DNA from: an uncultured Clostridia bacterium
GTDB lineage: Bacteria; Bacillota; Clostridia; Oscillospirales; Acutalibacteraceae
Direction: 5' to 3'
Length of the DNA: 38,135 bases
Assembly: GCA_947589485.1 (NCBI GenBank)
Contig: CANQBK010000014.1
Location: 1-38,135, forward strand
The position numbers were made by a program, and so were the translations under genes. This document shows, one piece after another, positions 8,516 through 16,903 of this stretch; the first letter of the stretch is position 1, and each line of letters starts with the position of its first letter. A model generated the notes under the pieces. The model was not told the origin of the DNA, ran no database searches, and worked only from the letters and a program-made list of their open reading frames with translations.

Positions 8516-8953
8516 TCAAATGTCAAATTTCTTTTTAAATTCGGGAACATAATGTCTGTTTATCATTATTTTTTCATTGTTGGAAAGAGTACACTCCAGC
8601 TTTCCGTTAAGTGATGCTCGAACAGCGTCAATACTATCCGTATTGAGAATACAAGATTTACTTATACGTACAAACGACGTACCCAAAAGAATTTTATCAA
8701 TCTCATATAATTTTTTCTGACATAAATAAACGTCGTTGCTTGTATAAGCAAATGTACGGTTATCAACGCTTTCAAAATAATAAATATCGCAGACTTTTAG
8801 TATTTTTGTAATATCGTCCTTTTTGACCGTAAATGTCATATCACGCTGTTTCAATATATCTATTGCTTTTTTAATTTGATTGTCAACCTCTTTGCACCTA
8901 ATGCTCACCTCTATTTCTTGACATTCTTTAAATATTTCTATATTCAGTTTCAA
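8516..8953 (-). CDS. LytTR-domain DNA-binding transcriptional regulator
   Basis: The 145-residue protein has a LytTR DNA-binding domain in about residues 45-143. It shows the typical core DIYYFESVDNRTFAYTSNDVYLC, then FVRISKSCILNTDSID and IMINRHYVPEFKKKF. There is no receiver domain; the first 45 residues look helical and may dimerise. It starts with TTG at 8953, supported by a run of six G six bases upstream. It is the first gene of a five-gene operon with DUF3021, an ABC ATPase and two permeases, and probably controls its own operon. Two 10-bp direct repeats, 21 bp apart and just upstream of the predicted promoter, are candidate binding sites. Confidence 0.93.
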   Translation of the reverse strand: MKLNIEIFKECQEIEVSIRCKEVDNQIKKAIDILKQRDMTFTVKKDDITKILKVCDIYYFESVDNRTFAYTSNDVYLCQKKLYEIDKILLGTSFVRISKSCILNTDSIDAVRASLNGKLECTLSNNEKIMINRHYVPEFKKKFDI

Positions 8954-8985
8954 GCAATTCCCCCCATAATTCGAGCTGAATAAAT

Positions 8986-9050
8986 ATTATCACAGACAAA
9001 ACAAAAAATAAAACAAAAGAACGTAAAATACATTTTATTAAAGGTAAAAT
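8986..9050 (-). promoter_or_regulatory. Candidate LytTR-activated promoter with direct repeats
   Basis: On the minus strand an extended -10, TGT-GATAAT, lies at 8986-8991 (hexamer). The expected -35 position (9009-9014) holds only GTTTTA, a poor match. Upstream, ATTTTACGTT (complement of 9020-9029) and ATTTTACCTT (complement of 9041-9050) form direct repeats with a 21-bp period. Known LytTR sites, such as those of AgrA, are 9-bp direct repeats separated by 12-13 bp, which gives the same 21-22 bp period. A weak -35 with repeats about 6 bp upstream fits an activator-dependent promoter. Confidence 0.55.
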
Positions 9051-9149
9051 GCAATATGGATATTCAGCTTAAATGACGACATTTGTATGTATGGGTTAAT
9101 ATCTCAATAAAATTTAAAGATAAAGTATATAAGGACTATACTCCCAAAC

Positions 9150-9201
9150 ATAACATAAAAGCACAATCACCGCAGTTAACAAACTGCGGCAATTGTGCTT
9201 T
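9150..9201 (-). terminator. Rho-independent terminator after the M24 peptidase gene
   Basis: AAAGCACAAT (9158-9167) pairs with ATTGTGCTTT (9192-9201), and an inner CCGCAGTT/AACTGCGG stem extends it past a 2-nt mismatch. On the minus strand a T-rich tail (TTTTATGTTATGTTT) follows. It lies 9 nt after the stop codon at 9211. Confidence 0.9.
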
Positions 9202-9210
9202 ATACTAAAA

Positions 9211-10287
9211 TTATAATATTATAAGTTCTTTAGGAAAAGTTGCAAGGTTTATGCAGCCTCCATTTGTAACCGCAACCATATCCTCTATTCTTACGCCAAA
9301 TTCATCGGGTAAGTATATCCCCGGCTCTATTGTTATAATCATACCGCTTCGCAGCAATAAATCATTGTCAGGTGAAACCGAGGGTTGTTCGTGAATTTCA
9401 AGACCAACACCGTGTCCCGTTGAATGACCGAACCTACCCTGAAATCCTGCTTGGTCAATATAAGACCTTACAACATTGTCAACGGCTCCGCAGCTTACAC
9501 CGTCCCTCACTGCGTCAATTCCTTTAAGCTGTGCTGTCAGAACCGTATCATATACTCGCCTTTGTTTATTATCAACATTACCCAGCGAAACAGTTCTTGT
9601 CATATCACTGTGATAACCGTCAACAACGGCTCCTATGTCAAAAGTAATAAAATCCCCGTTTTTTATTTTTTCATTTCCGGGAACGCCGTGCGGCATAGAA
9701 GTTTTTTTGCCCGAAATAACAATAAGGTCAAATGAAATGCCGTCCGCACCCTTTTTTCTCATCTTATATTCAAGTTCCAAAGCTATGTCGCGCTCTGTTA
9801 CTCCCTCTTTTATCAGCTTTATAGTTTCACTGAACGAGTCCTCTGTTATACGCTGTGCTTTGCGTATTTTTTCGACCTCATCTGCTGTCTTGATTATACG
9901 CAGACGGCTTATAATTTTGTCAAGCTCCGACGATTTTACGGTTTCGGCTCCAACTGAGCTGATAATCGAATCCATTTTTGCCGCGTCATTTAATGTAAAT
10001 GACGAACCTTCAAGCATAATTTTTTTCAATCGGTTTTCCGTAATTATCCCGCACAATGTATCCGACAGCTTTTTAAATGTTATAACCTTGCAATTTTCGG
10101 CATTTTTTTGCGCGGCTTCGCCATATCTGAAATCGACAAGCAAATAAGCCTCAGACCTTGTTACAAGAAGATACCCCGCCGACGAAACAAAGCCTGTAAA
10201 ATACCGTCTGTTTTCCTGAGAAACAATAAGAGCCGCGTCCGCAAATTCGGGTAAAAGAGATGCCAGCAAAGAAACTCTTGAATCCAT
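9211..10287 (-). CDS. M24 family Xaa-Pro peptidase (PepQ/YqhT-like)
   Basis: This 358-residue cytoplasmic metallopeptidase probably cleaves X-Pro bonds in peptides. An N-terminal creatinase-like domain (about 1-125) precedes a pita-bread catalytic domain. The five metal ligands of M24 peptidases are visible: Asp in FDIGAVVDGYHSD (two Asp, about 217 and 228), His in STGHGVGLEIHE (about 292), Glu in TIEPGIYLP (about 321) and Glu in VRIEDM (about 334). The length matches B. subtilis YqhT. The ATG at 10287 has AAGGGAAG 8 nt upstream. It follows aroQ by 5 nt and ends the yqeG-aroQ unit, with its own terminator. An Xaa-Pro peptidase next to aroQ is common in Firmicutes. Confidence 0.95.
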   Translation of the reverse strand: MDSRVSLLASLLPEFADAALIVSQENRRYFTGFVSSAGYLLVTRSEAYLLVDFRYGEAAQKNAENCKVITFKKLSDTLCGIITENRLKKIMLEGSSFTLNDAAKMDSIISSVGAETVKSSELDKIISRLRIIKTADEVEKIRKAQRITEDSFSETIKLIKEGVTERDIALELEYKMRKKGADGISFDLIVISGKKTSMPHGVPGNEKIKNGDFITFDIGAVVDGYHSDMTRTVSLGNVDNKQRRVYDTVLTAQLKGIDAVRDGVSCGAVDNVVRSYIDQAGFQGRFGHSTGHGVGLEIHEQPSVSPDNDLLLRSGMIITIEPGIYLPDEFGVRIEDMVAVTNGGCINLATFPKELIIL

Positions 10288-10292
10288 AAGTA

Positions 10293-10733
10293 TTACTTCC
10301 CTTCAAAAATTTTGACCAACGCCGCAAGTGCAAGATAATATACGTTCTTGCCGAATCCCGCTATCGAACCCACACAAACCGACGAGATGACCGACTTATG
10401 TCTGAACTCCTCTCGTGCATATATATTTGACATATGGGTTTCCACTGTCGGTATTTGCACCGCCTCTATCGCATCGTGAACAGCATAGCTGTAATGTGTC
10501 AGCGCTCCCGCATTTATAATGATACCGTCTTTGTTTTGATATGCGGAATGAATTTTGTCAATGATTTCTCCCTCGTGATTCGACTGGTAAATCTCAAGCT
10601 CGATATTCATTTCATCAGCCCATTTTTTTACCTGATTATTTATGCTTTCCGCCGTTTCAGTCCCGTAAATGTTTTTATCACGGATACCTACCATATTAAG
10701 ATTCGGTCCCAAAATAAAAAGTACCTTTTTCAT
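10293..10733 (-). CDS. aroQ: Type II 3-dehydroquinate dehydratase
   Basis: The enzyme converts 3-dehydroquinate to 3-dehydroshikimate in the shikimate pathway. The 146-residue product matches the type II (AroQ) family. GPNLNMVGIRDKNIYG carries the catalytic Tyr (Y23), IINAGALTHYS carries the substrate-binding Asn (about N74), and VETHMSNIYAREEFR carries the catalytic His (H100) and Arg. Type II enzymes are dodecamers of about 145-150 aa, as here. The ATG overlaps the preceding stop (TAATG) and is served by a GGGGG ribosome binding site inside the end of the upstream gene. It lies between a small conserved protein and the M24 peptidase in one operon. Confidence 0.97.
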   Translation of the reverse strand: MKKVLFILGPNLNMVGIRDKNIYGTETAESINNQVKKWADEMNIELEIYQSNHEGEIIDKIHSAYQNKDGIIINAGALTHYSYAVHDAIEAVQIPTVETHMSNIYAREEFRHKSVISSVCVGSIAGFGKNVYYLALAALVKIFEGK

Positions 10734-11077
10734 TATGTATCCCCCGTTTTATCCTTGTCAACGCCATATTTCAATTTAATATTGCGCTCCGTCAGTTGTT
10801 TCCTGCCTGCTTCAAGAAACTTTTCACAATTTTCCGTATATTGATATTTAAAGCAAATTTCTATACGGAACCCGTCAAAATTCTTTCCGCTGTAAACCGA
10901 TTCATAACCTTTTGTTTCAATATATTTTACATAATTATTTATTTTGGCCTGCAAACCTTTAAGATGCTCATATTCCTGTACTTTCCAATCATAGGGATCG
11001 ATTATAAGGAAAACAAGGGTATTTGTTTTTTCGTCAATACCCATTCCGTCAATTTTACCCGTATCCTTAACCGACAT
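10733..11077 (-). CDS. Small conserved protein, possibly DUF6572-like
   Basis: This 114-residue soluble protein has no signal or TM segment. Its opening, KIDGMGIDEKTNTLVFLIIDPYDW, followed by EHLKGLQAKINNYVKYIETKGYES, resembles small proteins I recall under DUF6572. That assignment is from memory and uncertain. The fold looks alpha/beta with a long central helix. The start is ATG 11077, which overlaps the yqeG stop (TGATG); a TTG at 11080 is less likely. Coupling to yqeG upstream and aroQ downstream (TAATG) shows it is expressed. The function is unknown. Confidence 0.85.
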   Translation of the reverse strand: MSVKDTGKIDGMGIDEKTNTLVFLIIDPYDWKVQEYEHLKGLQAKINNYVKYIETKGYESVYSGKNFDGFRIEICFKYQYTENCEKFLEAGRKQLTERNIKLKYGVDKDKTGDT

Positions 11078-11583
11078 CAATATTCACCTTCATTCAAAAT
11101 CCTTAATTTTTTTCTTATTTTTACTTCCATTTTACGTCTTAAATATATGGTAAATCCGTGTTCCTCCGAGCGCGGAACCAACAGCACGGACTTCATACCC
11201 GCCAGATTTGCTCCGAGAATATCCGTATATATTTGATCTCCGACAACCAAAACAGATTCGGGCTTTTCTTTCAGCTTGCGTTTGGCACGGTTAAATCCGA
11301 ACGGAAACGGCTTTAGGCTCATTGCTACACAATCAAGACCTACGCTGTCGGAAAAAGGCTTGACCCTTTTTTTATAGTTATTTGAACAAATAACTATATC
11401 AATACCGTTATTTTTTATATTTTCAATCCACGGTTTTACACCCTCGTAAGGTATATGGGAGGTAGGCGGCGCAAGAGTATTGTCAACATCAAGCAAAATT
11501 GCATCTGTTCCGAGTTTTTCCAGTAGCTTTGGCGTAATGTCGGTCACGCTTTTTAGCGCGACAGTAGGCTTTAAAATTCTCAC
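11077..11583 (-). CDS. yqeG: YqeG family HAD-IIIA phosphatase
   Basis: The product is 168 aa from the preferred start. HAD motifs are complete: motif I LLDVDNTLA (D32 and D34), motif II VICSNN (S67), motif III Lys in SLKPFPFGFNRA (K91) and motif IV VVGDQIYTDILGA (D116, D121). YqeG proteins are HAD-superfamily phosphatases, mostly in Firmicutes, with poorly defined substrate. I prefer GTG 11583, because GGGGG at 11588-11592 is well placed. The in-frame ATG at 11595 lies at the end of a terminator T-run with no ribosome binding site. It heads the yqeG-DUF-aroQ-M24 unit and lies downstream of rpsU, with a terminator-like hairpin between them. Confidence 0.93.
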   Translation of the reverse strand: MRILKPTVALKSVTDITPKLLEKLGTDAILLDVDNTLAPPTSHIPYEGVKPWIENIKNNGIDIVICSNNYKKRVKPFSDSVGLDCVAMSLKPFPFGFNRAKRKLKEKPESVLVVGDQIYTDILGANLAGMKSVLLVPRSEEHGFTIYLRRKMEVKIRKKLRILNEGEY

Positions 11584-11596
11584 ATTGTCCCCCATT

Positions 11597-11672
11597 GTTA
11601 TAAATAAAAGGATATTCCCGAAAGGGGAAAGCTGCCGAAAACATTCGACATACCTGCATCCCGGAAATATCC
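11597..11672 (-). terminator. Terminator-like hairpin between rpsU and yqeG
   Basis: On the minus strand GGATATTTCC (complement of 11663-11672) pairs with GGGAATATCC (complement of 11610-11619), followed by TTTTATTTAT. The loop of 43 nt is GC-rich and may hold further structure. It would end the rpsU message or act as a leaky attenuator for yqeG, which has no obvious promoter of its own. Confidence 0.65.
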
Positions 11673-11698
11673 CTTAAAAATCTGTGTAATATACAATA

Positions 11699-11875
11699 TT
11701 ATTTGTATTTACGCTTACGAGCAGCTTCAGACTTCTTTTTACGTTTTACAGAAGGCTTTTCATAAGCTTCTCTTTTACGAACCTCAGCGATAACGCCGGC
11801 TCTTGCACACTGCTTTTTAAATCTTCTGAGTGCGCTTTCAAGAGATTCGTTATCCTTGATTCTGATTTCAGCCAT
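11699..11875 (-). CDS. rpsU: 30S ribosomal protein bS21
   Basis: The 58-residue product reads [20 protein letters not shown] followed by [20 protein letters not shown] and a basic tail ending RKRKYK. This is the standard bS21 sequence. It binds the 30S platform near the anti-Shine-Dalgarno region and is needed for efficient initiation. A GGGAGG ribosome binding site lies just before the ATG at 11875, and a strong sigma-A promoter lies at 11933-11962. It appears to be transcribed alone or with leaky readthrough into yqeG. Confidence 0.98.
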   Translation of the reverse strand: MAEIRIKDNESLESALRRFKKQCARAGVIAEVRKREAYEKPSVKRKKKSEAARKRKYK

Positions 11876-11932
11876 TTATCTTCCCTCCCATCCGCCGTAA
11901 GGCAGGGGTTTGTGTCATTACGATACCATTAA

Positions 11933-11962
11933 ATTATACCCTATTTCGCCACACTTTGTCAA
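11933..11962 (-). promoter_or_regulatory. Sigma-A promoter of rpsU
   Basis: On the minus strand a perfect TTGACA (complement of 11957-11962) and a perfect TATAAT (complement of 11933-11938) are separated by 18 nt. Transcription would begin about 50 nt before the rpsU start codon. Confidence 0.92.
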
Positions 11963-12204
11963 TAAGTAAAAAGCAATAATTTTAAACACTTATCTATGTA
12001 AACATTGCATAACATTAATAAATTGAAAAACCGTGACAGTTAGTTCACACAAAAATATGATTTTTATAATTCAACGGGCTTATAATAGTAAGCAAGGCAT
12101 AAATCACAAAACCGAATTTTATGATTTATATGAAATAAAATTTTTTACAGGGTCAAAAGAAAGCAAGCAGTCAAAGCAAACGAAACTCAGACTGCTCATT
12201 TCCG
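11963..12204. other. AT-rich spacer between the rpsU promoter and leuS
   Basis: I see no gene here. A weak stem AGCAGTC/GACTGCT (about 12167-12195), followed on the minus strand by T-rich sequence, could be a second terminator for the leuS operon. The rest is AT-rich, with no open frame that has a ribosome binding site. Confidence 0.4.
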
Positions 12205-12206
12205 CA

Positions 12207-12227
12207 AATAAATTCCTTAAAAAGGAA
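12207..12227 (-). terminator. Weak terminator after leuS
   Basis: TTCCTT (12213-12218) pairs with AAGGAA (12222-12227), and on the minus strand the stem is followed by TTTATTT. The stem is only 6 bp. It starts 3 nt after the leuS stop and may work together with the stem near 12167-12195. Confidence 0.45.
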
Positions 12228-12230
12228 ATA

Positions 12231-14642
12231 TTATTTTGCCACAATGTTTATCAGCTTTCCGGGAACATAAATTTCTTTTACTATATTTTTGCCGTCAATC
12301 AGCGACTTTATTTTTTCGCTGCCCTTGGCAAGGCTCATCGCTCCGTCTTTGTCAATATCCACGGGAACATTTATTTTTTCCTTTACCTTTCCATTGACCT
12401 GAACCACTATTTCGGTTTGCTCATCAACGCACTTGCTCTCGTCATAAGACGGCCACTCGGATTTTGAAACAAAACCATCCCCGAGCTTTTTGTCGCTCCA
12501 TACCTGTTCGGCAACATGGGGCGCAAACGGACTTACAAGCGTTGTAAATATTTTAAGTTCGCCCTTTGTAATCGAACCCGAAGCATATATATCATTTATA
12601 AGAGTCATAAGCGCAGCTATGGCGGTATTGAATTTAAGCGTTTCTATATCTTCGCTTACTTTCTTTATCGTCTTATGGAATTTGTTTTCAAGCTCAGGAC
12701 GGATAAACTCTTCATCTGTCATAATAGATTCAAGATTATAAAAACGTTCCGTAAAACGGCGGCAGCCCTTTATGCTGTTTGAACTCCACGGAGCGGAATT
12801 TTCAAAATCACCTATAAACATTTCAAACAGACGCATTGTATCCGCACCGTATTCGTTTACTATCTCATCGGGATTAACCACATTTCCTCTGGACTTGCTC
12901 ATCTTTTCGCCGTTCTCGCCAAGGATCATACCGTGGCTGGTACGCTTTGCATAGGGTTCGGGAGTAGGAACGACCTTGATGTCATAAAGGAACTTGTGCC
13001 AAAAGCGGCTGTAAAGCAAATGAAGAGTTGTATGCTCCATACCTCCGTTGTACCAGTCAACGGGTGTCCAGTAATCAAGAGCCTCACGGCTTGCAAGAGC
13101 CTCGTCATTGTGCGGGTCGGTATATCTTAAAAAGTACCAAGACGAACCTGCCCACTGCGGCATTGTATCCGTTTCCCTGACTGCGTCCGCTCCGCACTTT
13201 GGGCATTTAGTATTTACCCAGTCGGTAATTTTTGCAAGCGGCGACTTTCCGTTGTCGGTCGGCTCGTAAGACTCAACATCGGGGAGTTCAAGCGGCAATT
13301 CGCTTTCCGGCAGCGGAACCGTTCCGCAGCACGGACAGTATACTATCGGGATAGGTTCTCCCCAGTAGCGCTGACGTGAAAATACCCAGTCACGCAGCTT
13401 ATAGTTGACCTTCGCTCTTCCCTTGCCCATTTCCGTGAGCTTTTCCGTAATTTTTCTTTTTGCCTCTTCAACGGAAAGTCCGTCAAGATAGTCGGAATTT
13501 ACAAGGACTCCCGTCGCACAATCCGTAAATGCGGCTTTTTGGACATCTTCGCCGCCCTTAACGACCTCAATAATCGGCAGACCGAATTTTTTTGCAAAAT
13601 CCCAGTCTCTTGTGTCATGTGCGGGAACAGCCATAATTGCTCCCGTGCCGTATGACATAAGTACATAATCGGAAATAAATATGGGAATTTGCTTTCCGTT
13701 TACGGGATTGACAGCCTCTATGCCGTCAAGACGAACGCCCGTTTTTTCTTTTACGACCTCTGTACGTTCAAAATCCGATTTTCTTGAAGCCGCCTCACGG
13801 TAAAGCCTTATTTCGTCCATATTCTTTATTACGGACGACAGCTTATCAATAATCGGGTGTTCGGGTGAAACGACCATATATGTTGCACCGAAAAGTGTAT
13901 CGGGTCTTGTTGTGTAAACCGTAAGAGTATCTCCGGTTGTTGTTGTAAAATCAACCTCTGCTCCCGTTGAACGTCCTATCCAGTTCTTTTGCTGTGTTTT
14001 TACTCTTTCGGGGTAATCGACAAGGTCAAGGTCTTTAATAAGCCTTTCGGCATAATCGGTTATTTTCAGCATCCACTGAGATTGTACCTTTCTTATGACT
14101 TCGCTTCCGCATCTTTCGCATACGCCGTTTACAACCTCTTCATTCGCCAAAACGCACTTGCACGATGTACACCAGTTTACCGCCATCTCCTTTTTGTACG
14201 CAAGACCGTGTTTAAATAGCTGTAAAAAAATCCACTGCGTCCATTTATAGTATTTCGGGTCCGTAGTATTGATTTCTCTGCTCCAGTCAAAAGATATTCC
14301 GAGTGATTTAAGCTGTCTTTTAAATCCGGCAACGTTTTTGTTTGTTACCTCTCTCGGGTGTACATGATTTTTAATGGCGAAATTCTCGGTAGGCAGTCCG
14401 AACGCATCCCAGCCTATCGGATACAAAACATTATAGCCCTGAAGTCTGCGTTTCCTTGCAACAATATCAAGAGCCGTATATGAACGGGGGTGTCCTACAT
14501 GAAGTCCCTGTCCCGACGGATAAGGAAATTCAATAAGTGCATAATACTTAGGCTTAGCCGAATTTGATTCAGCATGGAATATACCTGCTTCTTCCCATTT
14601 TTTCTGCCATACAGGCTCAATCTGTTTATGGTCGTACTTCAA
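12231..14642 (-). CDS. leuS: Leucyl-tRNA synthetase
   Basis: This full-length class I synthetase of 803 aa charges tRNA-Leu. The HIGH motif reads HVGH (residues 48-51, in [12 protein letters not shown]) and the KMSKS loop reads EKMSKSRGN (about 577). The CP1 editing domain is present ([19 protein letters not shown], about 246). Zinc-type cysteine pairs occur in [12 protein letters not shown]...CERCG (about 155-178) and in CPCCG/CPKCG in the catalytic region. The start is TTG at 14642 with AGGAGAGGG 5 nt upstream. It follows rsfS by 15 nt and is the last gene of the rdgB-yhbY-nadD-yqeK-rsfS-leuS run. No T-box leader is present upstream; control is presumably through the operon. Confidence 0.98.
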   Translation of the reverse strand: MKYDHKQIEPVWQKKWEEAGIFHAESNSAKPKYYALIEFPYPSGQGLHVGHPRSYTALDIVARKRRLQGYNVLYPIGWDAFGLPTENFAIKNHVHPREVTNKNVAGFKRQLKSLGISFDWSREINTTDPKYYKWTQWIFLQLFKHGLAYKKEMAVNWCTSCKCVLANEEVVNGVCERCGSEVIRKVQSQWMLKITDYAERLIKDLDLVDYPERVKTQQKNWIGRSTGAEVDFTTTTGDTLTVYTTRPDTLFGATYMVVSPEHPIIDKLSSVIKNMDEIRLYREAASRKSDFERTEVVKEKTGVRLDGIEAVNPVNGKQIPIFISDYVLMSYGTGAIMAVPAHDTRDWDFAKKFGLPIIEVVKGGEDVQKAAFTDCATGVLVNSDYLDGLSVEEAKRKITEKLTEMGKGRAKVNYKLRDWVFSRQRYWGEPIPIVYCPCCGTVPLPESELPLELPDVESYEPTDNGKSPLAKITDWVNTKCPKCGADAVRETDTMPQWAGSSWYFLRYTDPHNDEALASREALDYWTPVDWYNGGMEHTTLHLLYSRFWHKFLYDIKVVPTPEPYAKRTSHGMILGENGEKMSKSRGNVVNPDEIVNEYGADTMRLFEMFIGDFENSAPWSSNSIKGCRRFTERFYNLESIMTDEEFIRPELENKFHKTIKKVSEDIETLKFNTAIAALMTLINDIYASGSITKGELKIFTTLVSPFAPHVAEQVWSDKKLGDGFVSKSEWPSYDESKCVDEQTEIVVQVNGKVKEKINVPVDIDKDGAMSLAKGSEKIKSLIDGKNIVKEIYVPGKLINIVAK

Positions 14643-14657
14643 TTTTACCCTCTCCTT

Positions 14658-15053
14658 TTAATTTTCTTTATTCTTTGTAGGAAACAAATTAGACGTCGGT
14701 GTGTTTTGTATATCCGATATGTCAATTTCCTCGCCGTCCTCCCACAACCTTTCAAGGTCATAATATTTACGACCCTCATCGGAAAAAATATGAACTACCA
14801 CGTCTACATAATCAAGCAAGATCCACGAGTCGGAACGGTAGCCCTCGATATGGCTCACGCTTATACCCTCATTGTCAAGTCTGAACTCCACTTCATCGGC
14901 AAGCGCCCTTACATGAGTATTTGAGGTACCCGTCGCTATTACAAAATAATCGGCTATGGACGAAATATCCCGAATTTTTATTATTTTAACATTCAATCCT
15001 TTTTTGTTGCAAAGTGCTTTTACTGCGAGCTTTGCCGTTTCTAATGATGTCAT
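14658..15053 (-). CDS. rsfS: Ribosomal silencing factor RsfS
   Basis: RsfS binds uL14 on the 50S subunit and blocks subunit joining under starvation. The product is 131 aa from the preferred start. It contains the family core: VKIIKIRDISSIADYFVIAT, then NTHVRALADEVE, EGYRSDSWILLDYVDVVVHIF and YYDLERLWEDGEEI. The start is ATG 15053, with GGAGG 7 nt upstream. A longer frame from 15098 would add 15 non-conserved residues. It follows yqeK by 58 nt and precedes leuS. The nadD-yqeK-rsfS order is a conserved Firmicutes cluster. Confidence 0.96.
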   Translation of the reverse strand: MTSLETAKLAVKALCNKKGLNVKIIKIRDISSIADYFVIATGTSNTHVRALADEVEFRLDNEGISVSHIEGYRSDSWILLDYVDVVVHIFSDEGRKYYDLERLWEDGEEIDISDIQNTPTSNLFPTKNKEN

Positions 15054-15111
15054 AATCATTCCTCCGTATACATTTGGCGGAAGTATAAAACAATACATAC
15101 CGCCGTTTATA

Positions 15112-15699
15112 TTATTTTCCGTGTTTTTTCTGTTTACCGTTTATGAAAGCAAGCTCATTGTATCCCTCGAATGTATCGGGAGCAACGGTTATCTTCCTTT
15201 GTACAAGGTCGGATATGGTGAACGCCATACCTTCGAGGACTGCGTGGTCCAAACTCTTGTATGCCGCCCTGCGCATTTTTTCCACACCGTCATAGTTTCG
15301 GTCGGCGGATATAAAATCCGCAACAAAGATAATCTTTTCCAAAAGCGACATATCGGCTCTGCCCGTCGTATGATAGCGAATGGAATTTATTATATCTATA
15401 TCGGTTATTCCAAGCTCCGTTTGAATATATGCGCTTCCCGATATTGCGTGCCACAGCTTTGGGGACGATTCCTCAAGCTCACTAAGCTCTATTCCCGCAC
15501 GCTTTATTATCTCCTTATGTTCGCTCTCGTCCGCCTCTTTTGTAATATCGTGCAGTAATCCTGCTATCTCGGCTTTTAAAGTATCTCCGCCGTATTTCTT
15601 TGCAAGAGCGACTGCTTCTTTCGCAACATTCTTTGAATGTTTATAGCGTGCCGATTTAAGACGGCTGTTTATAATTTTATCATAGTCCTTAACGGTCAT
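15112..15699 (-). CDS. yqeK: YqeK-type HD-domain Ap4A hydrolase
   Basis: YqeK proteins are HD-domain phosphohydrolases that split diadenosine tetraphosphate symmetrically into two ADP. The product (195 aa) shows the HD metal-binding residues in RYKHSKNVA (His) and AGLLHDITKE (His-Asp). Further conserved histidines occur in KLWHAISG and IRYHTTGR, and an Asp in FVADFISADR. The start is ATG 15699, with GGAG 8 nt upstream; an upstream in-frame extension to 15768 lacks conservation. The 202-nt gap to nadD (15700-15901) holds no gene and no clear promoter. Typical of Firmicutes, it follows nadD and precedes rsfS. Confidence 0.95.
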   Translation of the reverse strand: MTVKDYDKIINSRLKSARYKHSKNVAKEAVALAKKYGGDTLKAEIAGLLHDITKEADESEHKEIIKRAGIELSELEESSPKLWHAISGSAYIQTELGITDIDIINSIRYHTTGRADMSLLEKIIFVADFISADRNYDGVEKMRRAAYKSLDHAVLEGMAFTISDLVQRKITVAPDTFEGYNELAFINGKQKKHGK

Positions 15700-15901
15700 A
15701 TACTCATCTCCGAAATTTTTTGTAAATATATCCGCTGTACATTTTAAGATTTTAACACCGCCATACAATAAATTATATCGGCGGCTGTAAATTATTTTTC
15801 ATCAATAAAGACCCGCATACCAACCCGATAATTTTCACAATGACTATTTTTTCCGTAATTATAGTGTTTCTTAAAAAACGGGCATTATTACCGTATACGG
15901 T

Positions 15902-16498
15902 TTATTTATACAATCCGTTTTTTATTATATAGTTCTCTACACTATGCGGTACAAGTCCTGAAATATCCTTACCGTTTTTAATAAGCTCCCTTATAAGCGT
16001 TGAGGAAACAGGCATAATATATGAATCGAGAATTTTGGTTTTTGCTCCCAAACTTTCAAGAAATTCCGCTTGATTTTTAAGAGCCGTAACATCGCTGTCA
16101 TTTCTCGGTATTCCGCATATTTCAGCCAGTTTGAATATCACATTCGATTTTTCCCATGTATGTACAGTCATAAACATATCGGCGCCGGTAATAAGGTAAA
16201 TTTTATCATTTGCATATATATCCGCAAGCATTTCGAGTGTAATATATGTATAGCTTGGTCCCTCACGTTTTATTTCAATATCGCTTACTCGCGCAATATC
16301 CATATTTGCAAAAGCCATACGGCACATTTCAAGTCTTTGCAAAGGCGCAACGGAAATATCACTCTGTTTAAATGGGGAAACGTATGCCGGAACAATAATG
16401 ACCCTGTCAAGCCCCAGCTTTTCCGCAAAAGTTTCGGCAAGCTGTATGTGTCCGTTATGCACCGGATTAAAGCTGCCCCCGAACATTGCAATTTTCAT
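15902..16498 (-). CDS. nadD: Nicotinate-nucleotide adenylyltransferase
   Basis: NadD transfers AMP from ATP to nicotinate mononucleotide in NAD synthesis. The 198-residue product opens with MKIAMFGGSFNPVHNGH, which holds the GGSFxPxHxGH nucleotidyltransferase motif. It carries the second signature SSTLIRELI near residue 168. The start is ATG 16498, with AGAGG 7 nt upstream. An in-frame ATG at 16513 would put the ribosome binding site inside the gene. It lies 75 nt after yhbY. Confidence 0.97.
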   Translation of the reverse strand: MKIAMFGGSFNPVHNGHIQLAETFAEKLGLDRVIIVPAYVSPFKQSDISVAPLQRLEMCRMAFANMDIARVSDIEIKREGPSYTYITLEMLADIYANDKIYLITGADMFMTVHTWEKSNVIFKLAEICGIPRNDSDVTALKNQAEFLESLGAKTKILDSYIMPVSSTLIRELIKNGKDISGLVPHSVENYIIKNGLYK

Positions 16499-16573
16499 TT
16501 TGGCACCTCTCATAAAAATTGGTCAAGAGTTTCAGCGCTCAATATAAGGGAAATTCATCATATAATCCGGACT

Positions 16574-16885
16574 TCACAAGCGTTTTTTCTTTGCTTTCGG
16601 AAGTTCTATTTTCGGTTCCTTTTCATTTCTTCTGAACAATACAAACTTTGAACCTATAACCTGCACGACCTCACAATTTGTTTCAAGAGAAAGCTGCTGT
16701 GCCGCTTCAAGCGGAGATATATCGGCGGTTTCAAGCACTTTGCCCTTGATAAGTTCTCTTGCGGTAAGGGCGTCGTCCGCCTGTTTTGTTATTTGGCTGC
16801 TCATACCTCCCTTACCTATCATAAGTATTGTATCTTCCTCCGATGCAATAGAACGCAAAAATGCTCTTTGTTTACTTGTCAACAT
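16574..16885 (-). CDS. yhbY: YhbY/CRM-domain RNA-binding protein
   Basis: This 103-residue protein is a single CRM domain, found in bacterial YhbY, which associates with pre-50S particles. The GKGG-type loop is present as MIGKGGMSS (residues 22-30). LTARELIKGKVLE and the C-terminal QVIGSKFVLFRRN strand are typical. A basic tail (LPKAKKKRL) may aid RNA binding. It lies 18 nt after rdgB in the operon. Its neighbours nadD, yqeK and rsfS suggest a ribosome assembly and translation cluster. Confidence 0.95.
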   Translation of the reverse strand: MLTSKQRAFLRSIASEEDTILMIGKGGMSSQITKQADDALTARELIKGKVLETADISPLEAAQQLSLETNCEVVQVIGSKFVLFRRNEKEPKIELPKAKKKRL

Positions 16886-16903
16886 AAAATTTTCCTCTCA
16901 AAA

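Noticed and set aside
8973..9070. Long-range inverted repeat GAGCTGAATA/TATTCAGCTT around the LytTR promoter
   Set aside because: Nine of ten bases pair but the arms are about 80 nt apart; with no further support it may be chance.
14643..14657. T-box riboswitch for leuS
   Set aside because: Only 15 nt separate rsfS and leuS, so there is no room for a T-box; none is visible further upstream in the operon.
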